The notes below the pieces were generated by a model, which saw nothing but the letters and a program-made list of their open reading frames with translations, had not been told where the DNA came from and ran no database searches. Position numbers and translations under genes: made by a program. A stretch of 42,699 nt of DNA, taken from contig JAKQDP010000070.1 of NCBI GenBank assembly GCA_029558735.1, positions 1-42,699 of the forward strand. Direction: 5' to 3'. The DNA is from a bacterium (GTDB lineage: Bacteria; Patescibacteriota; Patescibacteriia; 2-01-FULL-39-33). Numbering within the stretch: the first letter of the stretch is position 1; every line of letters begins with the position of its first letter. Shown here in pieces: positions 9,899 to 18,015 of the stretch.

Positions 9899-10002
9899 AA
9901 ATTGGGTAATTTAATTTTAAAAAAGAAAATATCTAAACTGATTCTTTATTTATTATCTCGGTTTTAGCAATAAAAGTAAATAATTTTTGTAAAGAGTAAA
10001 TT

Positions 10003-10031
10003 TTGCCCGGCTGTCAATAATATGTTAAAAT
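10003..10031 (+). promoter_or_regulatory. Promoter for D,D-carboxypeptidase (TTGCCC-N17-TAAAAT)
   Basis: -35 at 10003-10008, 17-nt spacer, -10 at 10026-10031. Confidence 0.65.
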
Positions 10032-10053
10032 GAAGAAAATATTAAAAAATCAA

Positions 10054-11310
10054 ATGAAAAAAATTATTATTCTGGCGGTATTATTGGTTTTTTTTGTTCT
10101 ACCTCTAGCGCCCTTAAACGCGGCTGCCAAAACTTATTCGGCTAATAAATTATTAGGTCGTCTGGCCATTCAGGGCGATAGCGGGCATAAATTGTGGTAT
10201 ATCCACCCCACCAGTCAAGAACGCTGGCTTTTGGCTAGTGATGAAGATTTATCGTTACTTATCAGTCAGCTGGGGCTCACTCCTGAGGCAGGAGAATTTT
10301 CCCAATTAGCCCTTAGCAGAAAGCAAACTACCCCCGCTTCATTATTAAAAAAATACGCCGGTCAAATAATTATTTCTCCTGCCGATTCTGGCCAGGTTTT
10401 TTTTCTCAATAAAGCGGATGGAATTATGTATCAGATTAAGCACTTTGAACAATTTTATAAAATTGGCCGGGTGATCGGCGCTTTAGTTAACACCGCCACC
10501 TTAAAACAATTACCATTGAAAACATTATCACCAGTGGCAAACAAATTAACTTATGACTCAGCCTTTCGGGGCGTTGCTTATGCCCAATACGACGGCGCCA
10601 ATCTTTTGTCAGTCAGTAACGGCGAAGTGGTTTTGCCGTTAGCGTCCTTAACTAAGCTGATGACTGCTCTGGTGTTTTTAGATACCAATCCCGACTGGGA
10701 TAAAAAAATTACCATCACTCCCAATCAAATTAATTACCCTTGCACCCTGCAAACTTGCGGTACGACCAGTGAAATAGATTTAAAAGTCGGCGATCAGATT
10801 AAAATCAGCGACTTATGGTTGGCAATGCTCTCAGCTTCATCCAACCAGGCCTCGGTTATTCTGGTTGATAATAGCGGCCTAAGTCGGGAAGAATTTGTCC
10901 AAAAAATGAATGACCAAGCCAGGGCTCTGGGCCTGATAAAAACTAGATTTGTGGAAATGAGCGGCTTGTCAGCCGATAATGTTTCCACCGCTACAGAATT
11001 TGCCAAAATCGCCGCTACCGCTTTTGCCGACCCAAGAATCAATGATGCCACGATGGCAAATAATTACAGCTTTTATGTCCGGCAGGCCGACGGCACTGGC
11101 CGAAAAGTAATAGTCAATAATCGCAACACCAGTCTGTTGGCGCTGGGCCCGATTGCCGCTAAAACCGGCTATCTGGTAGAAGCCCAGCGCAACGCCGCCA
11201 TCAAGAAAAATGAACAAATAATTATTGCCCTGCACTGCTATTCTTTGACTCAAAGGAATTCCATTATCCAGAATTTGCTTAGCGGTAGCACCTTGGCCAG
11301 CGCCAATTAA
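10054..11310 (+). CDS. Serine-type D-Ala-D-Ala carboxypeptidase (peptidase S11)
   Basis: Signal peptide from M at 10054 (MKKIIILAVLLVFFVLPLAPLNAAAK), SLTKLMTA (SxxK), SASSNQA (SxN), AAKTGYL (KTG). The track start at 10030 lies inside the -10 element. Confidence 0.9.
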   Translation: MKKIIILAVLLVFFVLPLAPLNAAAKTYSANKLLGRLAIQGDSGHKLWYIHPTSQERWLLASDEDLSLLISQLGLTPEAGEFSQLALSRKQTTPASLLKKYAGQIIISPADSGQVFFLNKADGIMYQIKHFEQFYKIGRVIGALVNTATLKQLPLKTLSPVANKLTYDSAFRGVAYAQYDGANLLSVSNGEVVLPLASLTKLMTALVFLDTNPDWDKKITITPNQINYPCTLQTCGTTSEIDLKVGDQIKISDLWLAMLSASSNQASVILVDNSGLSREEFVQKMNDQARALGLIKTRFVEMSGLSADNVSTATEFAKIAATAFADPRINDATMANNYSFYVRQADGTGRKVIVNNRNTSLLALGPIAAKTGYLVEAQRNAAIKKNEQIIIALHCYSLTQRNSIIQNLLSGSTLASAN

Positions 11311-11335
11311 AAAAGCCGAGAAACTATTCTCGGCT
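11308..11335 (-). terminator. Rho-independent terminator of the 84-aa gene
   Basis: Minus strand AGCCGAGaatagtttCTCGGCT followed by TTTTTTAATT. Confidence 0.75.
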
Positions 11336-11353
11336 AAGCTTTCAGTGTTTGAG

Positions 11354-11608
11354 CTAAAGAAAATCGAGAGAAACGGGATTGCCGTTTTCGTCCACAGTTT
11401 GGCCGTCTTGCCAAAACAAGTAATAATCCCCCAGCTGATTGTAAACGGGCATCCCATTGACGGCCCAGTGGAATAAGCCACAGCGAGCGCAGGGATGAAT
11501 TGCCAATAATCCTCGGCAGGGAGTAAGGATGAATTTTTTCTGTGAGTAGTCAATTTGACCGTTGCAGTCGGCAATGTTTTTCCCGCATTGATCGGCGTGA
11601 CAATTCAT
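11354..11608 (-). CDS. Small Cys-rich protein, 84 aa
   Basis: SD-like AAAGGAGAGACATC-ATG; MNCHADQCGKNIADCNGQ...TPCRGLLAIHPCARCGLFHW. Confidence 0.75.
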   Translation of the reverse strand: MNCHADQCGKNIADCNGQIDYSQKKFILTPCRGLLAIHPCARCGLFHWAVNGMPVYNQLGDYYLFWQDGQTVDENGNPVSLDFL

Positions 11609-11690
11609 GATGTCTCTCCTTTGCGGTTGTCTGAGTTGTCTAATTAACTGACTTAATATTAATTAACAACCAAGAATAAGTCAAACGGCT

Positions 11691-12638
11691 TTAGGGATTA
11701 ATGTTTTTTAATTTATTCTTAAAATATTCAATGGTCGCCTTAAGCCCGTCTTCCAGCTTGATTTGCGGCGCCCAATTTAATTTTTTTTGGGCCAAAGCAA
11801 TGTCTGGCCGCCGTTGCCGGGGGTCGTCTTCAGGTAGGGGCTGGTAGACAATCTGACTGGCGCTTTGGGGAATTAATTTAAGAACTAATTCCGCCAATTC
11901 TTTAATGGTAAATTCGGTCGGATTGCCAAGATTGACCGGGCCGATAAAATCTTGGTCGTTATTCATCATTTTGGTCATTCCGGCAATTAGGTCATCAATG
12001 TATTGGAACGATCTGGTTTGATTACCCTGACCAAAAATGGTCAGCGGTTCGTTTTTAAGAGCTTGAATGATAAAATTAGATACTACTCGACCGTCGTTTT
12101 CCGCCATTTGGGGGCCATAGGTATTGAAAATCCTGATAACTCGGATAGCAACTTTAAACTGGCGATGATAATCAAAAAATAAAGTCTCGGCGCAACGCTT
12201 GCCCTCGTCGTAACAGGCCCGTAAGCCAAGGCAGTTGACATTGCCCCAATAAGTCTCGGTTTGGGGGTGGATATGGGGGTCGCCGTAAACTTCTGATGTG
12301 GAAGCCTGCAAAATTTGCGCCTGATTGTTTTTGGCTAATTCCAACATGTTGATAGCTCCCAAAACCGAGGTTTTGACGGTTTTGACCGGCTCCAATTGGT
12401 AGTGAATCGGCGAGGCCGGACAAGCTAAATTGTAAATTTGGTCAACTTTAATTTCTAGAGGAACAGTAACATCATGAAGAACAAAAGTAAACTTCGGGTT
12501 GGTAAGTAGCTTTTGGATATTTTCTTTGCTGGAAGTTTGAAAATTATCTAGGCAAATCACTTCATTCTCCTGCGCCAATAATTTTTGGCAGAGATGGGAG
12601 CCGACGAAACCGGCGCCGCCGGTAACTAAAATTTTCAT
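11691..12638 (-). CDS. UDP-glucuronate decarboxylase / NAD-dependent epimerase
   Basis: [16 protein letters not shown] (start at 12638 preferred over 12734); [61 protein letters not shown]. Confidence 0.93.
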   Translation of the reverse strand: MKILVTGGAGFVGSHLCQKLLAQENEVICLDNFQTSSKENIQKLLTNPKFTFVLHDVTVPLEIKVDQIYNLACPASPIHYQLEPVKTVKTSVLGAINMLELAKNNQAQILQASTSEVYGDPHIHPQTETYWGNVNCLGLRACYDEGKRCAETLFFDYHRQFKVAIRVIRIFNTYGPQMAENDGRVVSNFIIQALKNEPLTIFGQGNQTRSFQYIDDLIAGMTKMMNNDQDFIGPVNLGNPTEFTIKELAELVLKLIPQSASQIVYQPLPEDDPRQRRPDIALAQKKLNWAPQIKLEDGLKATIEYFKNKLKNINP

Positions 12639-12804
12639 AAGTAGTTTTAAAATGAAATTTATTTGTCTGGGCAGTATAATTTGTATTTTTTCATATCCGG
12701 TGAGGAATGTAAAGCGGGTGGAAACAAATGACATTGTGTCTGCGTTAAAATGAGGGGCTTCTTTTACTCCACTATTTATTAGGATTCTCGCCCGATGTTA
12801 AAGA

Positions 12805-12833
12805 TTTACAAAATTGTCATTATCTACTATAGT
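12805..12833 (+). promoter_or_regulatory. Promoter for transglutaminase-like gene (TTTACA-N17-TATAGT)
   Basis: -35 12805-12810, -10 12828-12833. Confidence 0.6.
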
Positions 12834-12879
12834 AAATACAGCCAATACATAGGGATAAATAAAAATATAAAAATGAAGT

Positions 12880-13794
12880 ATGATATTTTCTCCCCGGAAA
12901 TTTAATATCCGATACCAAGCTATTTTTGATACTCCCGAACAAAATATTGTAAGAGTTTGGCTGGCTCAACCATCAAATTCTACCACGCAAAAAATAGAAT
13001 CTTTTTCAATTTTACCTAAACCACGAAATCATTACAAAGATAGCCAAGGAAATAAAATTTTGTATTTTGAGTTTAAAAATCAAAAAAATATTGTTATCCA
13101 AATGGATATTAAAGCAACTTTATGGAAAACTAAAATTAACCTAACCAGAAAAAAAATTTTTTCGCCTCAAGCTAAAATAAAGTTATTTCAGCAATACACT
13201 AAAAGCGAAAAATTTTTAGAGCAAACTTCGGCTATAAAAAACTTAACCAAAAAATTAATCAATAAAAATGAACTCCCTTTAAATAGTATTAAATTTATTT
13301 TTGAATTTATTATAAAAAATTTTAAATATTGTTATCCAATCAAGCAAAGAGGCATAAAGCACTTAAATTTAAAACGACTTAAGGGTGACTGCGCAGAATA
13401 TTCAAGTTTATTTGTGACAATGTGCAGGATTTTAAAAATCCCCGCTAGGAATAATACTGGTTTTGTTATTTTCCCGAAACAAAAAATAATAGTTGAACAT
13501 GCTTGGGCAAGTGTTTATTTAAGACCAACTAGTTGGTTGGATTTTGATACACAGTATGCATCCCTTGAAAAAAATCCCAAAAAATATTTTGCCCAGAGAA
13601 GTGATTACAGAATAGTTTTTATAAATGGTTTTAATATTCCATTAAAACCGACCATTCCAAAAGGTTTTCAAATAAATTATTGGAACAAGCTCGGACTACC
13701 TTTGACTAATAATTTTGTTCAAACACTCCAGCCAATAGTGTTCGCTTCTAAAAAAGATATTAAATTTAGAGACAAAATTGAATTAACATCATAA
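12880..13794 (+). CDS. Transglutaminase-like cysteine protease superfamily protein
   Basis: Catalytic-triad-like LKGDCAEYSSLFVTMCRILKIPARNNTGFVI ... VEHAWASVYL ... WLDFDTQYA; very AT-rich coding. Confidence 0.85.
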   Translation: MIFSPRKFNIRYQAIFDTPEQNIVRVWLAQPSNSTTQKIESFSILPKPRNHYKDSQGNKILYFEFKNQKNIVIQMDIKATLWKTKINLTRKKIFSPQAKIKLFQQYTKSEKFLEQTSAIKNLTKKLINKNELPLNSIKFIFEFIIKNFKYCYPIKQRGIKHLNLKRLKGDCAEYSSLFVTMCRILKIPARNNTGFVIFPKQKIIVEHAWASVYLRPTSWLDFDTQYASLEKNPKKYFAQRSDYRIVFINGFNIPLKPTIPKGFQINYWNKLGLPLTNNFVQTLQPIVFASKKDIKFRDKIELTS

Positions 13795-13797
13795 AAA

Positions 13798-13828
13798 TCC
13801 CCGTAAAAGCCGTTGGGCTTATACGGGG
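13798..13828 (-). terminator. Terminator of the RiPP-like operon
   Basis: Minus strand CCCCGTATAAGCC-caac-GGCTTTTACGGGG followed by ATTTTTAT. Confidence 0.65.
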
Positions 13829-13846
13829 TGGAGATCAACTGGGACA

Positions 13847-13966
13847 TTAGCCCTTTTTTATTCTTGCCGAGGACGAGGGACATCCCTTATGAATGGCTGC
13901 GACAACGAGTGATTTTGTATCACCCTTCATGTTGGCACGCGGTGGAGCGTAACTCCCTTTAGCCAT
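13847..13966 (-). CDS. Putative RiPP precursor peptide, 39 aa (not in ORF track)
   Basis: AAGGAGGTGAAAATT-ATG; MAKGSYAPPRANMKGDTKSLVVAAIHKGCPSSSARIKKG*; start overlaps the maturase stop by 8 nt; followed by a hairpin terminator. Confidence 0.75.
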   Translation of the reverse strand: MAKGSYAPPRANMKGDTKSLVVAAIHKGCPSSSARIKKG

Positions 13967-15317
13967 AATTTTCACCTCCTTTTAATGAATGGTTTATGGC
14001 TGATATACGGCAGTTTTCCGGTGATAATTCTAAAAGATCACCACCCTCTAATAGAGCCAATCCCGGACAACGAGCGCAAGAAGTGAGCAATTGGCACTTT
14101 GAACACTTTGTGAGTTTACTAATTGTTAAATCACGTAGATACTGAATTTGTGGGGAATTGTGCCAAATTTTTGAAAAGCTATTTTTCTTTAAATCCCCAA
14201 TTTCATAAAGAAGCTGGTTACAAGGCAAAACCTTACCCGAAGGTGTAATAGCGCAACTATTAAACCCACTATAACAAGGAGCGGCGTCAGCCAAATCAGA
14301 AAATTTAAAGTAAAATTGATGATCCTGAAAGGGCTTGCGTCCCGCATATAGAGCAGATAACTCTTTATCTTCTAAAAATAACTTAAGTTGTTCATCGTTT
14401 AGCCGAAGCTGAAAAGTGTCCCGCTTTCCATTATTACGGGCGGTGATAACATGACTTGGCGACAGCAAACAACCCAATGATCTGGCGAGATTCTTTACTA
14501 AATGGCGTTCGTGAAAATTTATTCCCATAAGTGGAAAAGCGATTTCCACTTTTATCCCCGCCTTAGTTAAAAAATTTATGCCATTCAATGTGTTTTTAAA
14601 TGAGCCAGTCAAATTAGTAATTAAATCGTGTGTTTCGGGCGTTGCTCCGTAAAGACTTATCTGAACGCGTCTAACGGGATGCAATGCAAGCTTATCTGCT
14701 ATACTCTTTGTAATAAGAGTTCCATTACTAAGAATATCGATCACAAAATGTAATTTGCTGGCATATTCCACAATTTCCATTGCATCATTGCGGGTAAAAA
14801 ATTCCCCGCCTGTAAAAGAAACAAATAAGCAGCCTGCAGCGGCGATTTCATTAAGAATATGCCTGATTTCACTGAGTGAAAGAGATAGTTGATTGTGATC
14901 AATATAACAATGTATGCATTTTTCATTACAAACATAGGTTGTTTCAAATGTCACGGCGAAAGGAATAAGATTTTCAATAGCTTTCATTTCAATCGTCAAT
15001 AAAATATTTTCTCCATCTTTATCATTTTGATTCTCTATTTTTAACTCTTTATTATTATAATCAATAAAACCACAAGAATTAGCCTCCTGAAGAAAAGTGA
15101 TGATATCTCTTTTTGCCCTTTTATTGCTAAGGGAGTATTTATTAGTCAAAAATTCAATTAAGTCATTAAAATCCATTCCTGCAGCTATCTTTTCCCATAA
15201 GAGAGAAGCTGTTTCGTTCCAAATTACAATCTGTTGATTTTCGCAATTAAATGCTACTATTTCGGAATCGATATATCTCCACCCAACTCTTGGATTTATT
15301 AAACATTCTCTAATCAT
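13959..15317 (-). CDS. Radical SAM/SPASM peptide maturase with N-terminal PqqD-like (RRE) domain
   Basis: N-terminal PqqD-like region VAFNCENQQIVIWNETASLLWEKI...FLTNKYSLSNKRAKRDIITFLQEANSCGFI; radical SAM CNEKCIHC with SFTGGEFF; SPASM cysteines CYSGFNSCAITPSGKVLPCNQ...CSKCQLLTSCARCPG...C. Confidence 0.93.
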   Translation of the reverse strand: MIRECLINPRVGWRYIDSEIVAFNCENQQIVIWNETASLLWEKIAAGMDFNDLIEFLTNKYSLSNKRAKRDIITFLQEANSCGFIDYNNKELKIENQNDKDGENILLTIEMKAIENLIPFAVTFETTYVCNEKCIHCYIDHNQLSLSLSEIRHILNEIAAAGCLFVSFTGGEFFTRNDAMEIVEYASKLHFVIDILSNGTLITKSIADKLALHPVRRVQISLYGATPETHDLITNLTGSFKNTLNGINFLTKAGIKVEIAFPLMGINFHERHLVKNLARSLGCLLSPSHVITARNNGKRDTFQLRLNDEQLKLFLEDKELSALYAGRKPFQDHQFYFKFSDLADAAPCYSGFNSCAITPSGKVLPCNQLLYEIGDLKKNSFSKIWHNSPQIQYLRDLTISKLTKCSKCQLLTSCARCPGLALLEGGDLLELSPENCRISAINHSLKGGENYG

Positions 15318-15383
15318 TGCTAAAATCTCCTTAAATTTTCAATGAACACTTTAGTGACTATCGCATTACAATACCTAATAAAT

Positions 15384-15412
15384 ACTTTATTTCTCCATCC
15401 TAATTTTGTCAA
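15384..15412 (-). promoter_or_regulatory. Promoter of the maturase-peptide operon (TTGACA-N17-TAAAGT)
   Basis: Minus strand TTGACA 15412-15407, 17-nt spacer, TAAAGT 15389-15384; AAGGAG upstream of the maturase ATG. Confidence 0.7.
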
Positions 15413-15476
15413 GTATAAACATCATAAAAACATTATATATTTATATTTAGTTTTTCAGAGCGTTTTATTCTGTTCG

Positions 15477-16076
15477 CAGTAGCAAAATAATGCCCACACC
15501 TGTTTGCATTATTTTTCGTTCACTTCGTCCTTCGCGTTCCCGCTCGGTCCCCATTCTCTCCCCACTGGTTTGAATCCCTATTATTCCAAATATTACAAAG
15601 TAAATAAGAGAAGTGGATAAAATCCACTTCTCTTATTTTCTCGGGGACAGGAATTTACGCATCGCCTCGCCGCCAAATAGCGGCTCGCCTCTTTGTCCTC
15701 GGTAGAGCTGAATACTCCTTTAGTCGCATTCAGCTACGCTCGATTTATTCGCAAAATTTTCCAATTTTTCTCATATCTCGCTTCTGCCGGTTCGTATCCT
15801 TTCTTTATCCAAGAAAAATACAAAGAAAGACCGTCAAAACGGCCTCTCTTTGTATTTTCTCGGGGACAGGGATTTACGGCGTAAACCGCCCGCAGAAAAC
15901 GGGGCGGTTTACTCTGTCCTAGGTGGCCGCTAATCCTGCGCCAGCTCGGATTAGCTAAAAGTTTCGCTTTGGCGCTTGCCTTCCGGCTTCGCTTCTCGCT
16001 CAACTTGCCACCCGTTCGAATCCCTATTATTCCAAAGCAAATAAAAGAAGTGGATTTTGTCCACTTCTTTTACTTG
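15477..16076. repeat. Three tandem ~219-bp hairpin-rich units carrying tRNA-Gln 3'-end copies
   Basis: TCGGGGACAGG recurs at 15641, 15860 and 16078 (the last within tRNA-Gln); GAATCCCTATTATTCCA-like at 15572, 15794 (diverged) and 16018; hairpins at equivalent positions. Confidence 0.85.
16042..16072 (-). terminator. Hairpin immediately 3' of tRNA-Gln
   Basis: AAAAGAAGTGGA-caaaa-TCCACTTCTTTT. Confidence 0.65.
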
Positions 16077-16147
16077 CTCGGGGACAGGGATTCGAACCCC
16101 GATAGCCAGGACCAAAACCTGGAGTCCTACCATTAGACGATCCCCGA
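16077..16147 (-). tRNA. tRNA-Gln (anticodon TTG)
   Basis: TCGGGGATCGTCTAATGGTAGGACTCCAGGTTTTGGTCCTGGCTATCGGGGTTCGAATCCCTGTCCCCGAG folds as a cloverleaf; no encoded CCA. Confidence 0.95.
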
Positions 16148-16188
16148 ATACTGGCCGGTGCCATTAAAACAATAAATCCGGCCATTAT

Positions 16189-16311
16189 TTAGTTGGCTTT
16201 TTTACTTCTTTTGTATTTGCCGCTTTGGCGAGCGCTTCTTTTCACTAAAGTTATCTCGCGCCATTTTAATTTGGGCACCTTAGCTCGCGGGTCTCTTTTT
16301 TTCTTAGCCAT
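16189..16311 (-). CDS. Small highly basic protein, 40 aa
   Basis: MAKKKRDPRAKVPKLKWREITLVKRSARQSGKYKRSKKAN*; below track cutoff; ribosomal-protein-like composition. Confidence 0.6.
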   Translation of the reverse strand: MAKKKRDPRAKVPKLKWREITLVKRSARQSGKYKRSKKAN

Positions 16312-16388
16312 AATAATTATTTTTAAAACCCTCCAATAAAGTAAGAGGGCAAAGAAATCATAACAAATATTATAATAAAAATCAAGAT

Positions 16389-17306
16389 TTAAACCCTTAA
16401 ATACTTTCCAATGGCCAAACTGCTGCTAATAATATTCAAAACAATAATGCCGATTAATTGGCTGCCAAAAATAACTAGGGCATTGCTATTAAAATAGCCG
16501 ATAATATTGAATTCGGCGCCGCCAAAATAACTAGATAAGTGCGGCTGGATTAAAGATAAAATAAAATAGACCACTCCGATTGCCAGAACACAGGCAATTA
16601 CTCCGGAAAAAATGTTTTCAATAATAAACGGCGAGCGAACAAACCAATTGGTGGCGCCAACTAATTTCATAATTCCCACTTCATGGCGGTGGGTAAAAAT
16701 AGCAATGCGAACAGTGTTAAAGACTATTAGGGCGGCAATAATTACAAACAGACCGCTGATAATCAAGCCGCCTTTTCTAACATTTTCAGTAATGGCGTTA
16801 ATCCGGTCAATGACGACCTGATGATCATCATAGCTTCTTTCTTCGATTAAATCGGAGTAGGCCGGATTATCAATCGCCTCCAATATTTCCGGATAATCGT
16901 CAAGTTGTTTGGCTTTGACAATTAGGGTGGCCCCCAAAGGATTTTTTTCCAACTCTTTCAAGGCCTCTTGAATCAAGAGTTCGTCCTGGTGTTTGGTTTT
17001 GAAATTGGCCAAATTATCTTCCGACGAGGAATAAGTAATTGATTTTATCTGCGGCAGGGTTTCCAAATGCGATTTTATCTCCGCCACCTTGGTTTCGTTG
17101 ACTTCTTGTTGAAAATAAATGGAAATATCAATTTTTTCCTTAACCGCCTCAATTGCAGAATCGGAAACGGCACTGATTATCACCAAAAAATTAATGGAAA
17201 TAAAGGTTAGAGTAATAATAAAAATGGTGGCCAAGGACAGCCAAATATTGCGCCAAAATGACTGAATAGCGAATAAAATACTCCGTGATAAAGAAAGTAA
17301 AAACAT
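16389..17306 (-). CDS. ftsX: Cell division permease FtsX
   Basis: Four-TM FtsX topology, IFTHRHEVGIMKLVGATNWFVRSPFIIEN; adjacent to ftsE. Confidence 0.94.
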   Translation of the reverse strand: MFLLSLSRSILFAIQSFWRNIWLSLATIFIITLTFISINFLVIISAVSDSAIEAVKEKIDISIYFQQEVNETKVAEIKSHLETLPQIKSITYSSSEDNLANFKTKHQDELLIQEALKELEKNPLGATLIVKAKQLDDYPEILEAIDNPAYSDLIEERSYDDHQVVIDRINAITENVRKGGLIISGLFVIIAALIVFNTVRIAIFTHRHEVGIMKLVGATNWFVRSPFIIENIFSGVIACVLAIGVVYFILSLIQPHLSSYFGGAEFNIIGYFNSNALVIFGSQLIGIIVLNIISSSLAIGKYLRV

Positions 17307-17311
17307 AAAAA

Positions 17312-17992
17312 TTAAATTACATATTTACCTATTTTTTGGTCTTGAACAATGGCGCCGTCTTCCATGGTAATTACCCGCTTCTTGAGCGCGTTAACAATGC
17401 TTTTATCATGAGAAACCAACAGGACAGTTGTTCCGAAGTCATTGATTTTTAAAAGCAGATTAATAATTTCCTTAGAATTAATGGCATCAAGATTGCCGGT
17501 CGGTTCGTCCGCCAAGAGAACCTTGGGTCGATGGACAAGAGCCCGGGCAATGGCGACTCGTTGGCGCTCGCCGCCGGATAATTCCTGCGGATAACGGTCC
17601 AATTTATCCTCCAAATCAACTATTTTCAATACCTGAGGAACAATTTTATTAATCCGTCCTCGCGTGGTGCCGGACACCTGCAAAGCAAAAGCAACATTTT
17701 CAAAAACAGTTTTTTTGGGTAATAATTTAAAATCTTGAAATACCACCCCGATTTGCCGCCGTAACAAGGGAATTTGATAACTCTTGATTTTAGTGATGTC
17801 CCAACCGCCAATGATAATTTGTCCGTGATCCGGCTTAATTTCAGAAATCAGCAAACGGATAATCGTGGTTTTGCCGCAACCGGATTGGCCGACAATAGAA
17901 ACAAACTCCCCCGGTTCAATATGAATAGTGGCATTATTGACAGCAACTGTTTGCCGATTAAATTTTTTTGTGACATTGATTAAATGAATCAT
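17312..17992 (-). CDS. ftsE: Cell division ATP-binding protein FtsE
   Basis: GQSGCGKTTIIRLL, GVVFQDFKLLP, LSGGERQRVAIARALVHRPKVLLADEPTGNLD. Confidence 0.95.
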   Translation of the reverse strand: MIHLINVTKKFNRQTVAVNNATIHIEPGEFVSIVGQSGCGKTTIIRLLISEIKPDHGQIIIGGWDITKIKSYQIPLLRRQIGVVFQDFKLLPKKTVFENVAFALQVSGTTRGRINKIVPQVLKIVDLEDKLDRYPQELSGGERQRVAIARALVHRPKVLLADEPTGNLDAINSKEIINLLLKINDFGTTVLLVSHDKSIVNALKKRVITMEDGAIVQDQKIGKYVI

Positions 17993-18015
17993 AAAATAAA
18001 TTGGGTATGGGCGGC

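Noticed and set aside
10969-11574. 201-aa minus-strand ORF
   Set aside because: Antisense to the well-supported D,D-carboxypeptidase and out of frame with the small Cys-rich gene.
12639-12734. N-terminal extension of the epimerase in the track ([16 protein letters not shown]...)
   Set aside because: The Rossmann motif begins at [14 protein letters not shown] (12638); the extension is not family-like.
15477-16076. CRISPR array
   Set aside because: Units are ~219 bp, internally structured and diverged, with no short identical direct repeats or uniform spacers, and no cas genes.
15693-16133. ORFs at 15693, 15734 and 15951
   Set aside because: They lie across hairpin-rich tRNA-linked repeats and the tRNA itself; no protein-like features.
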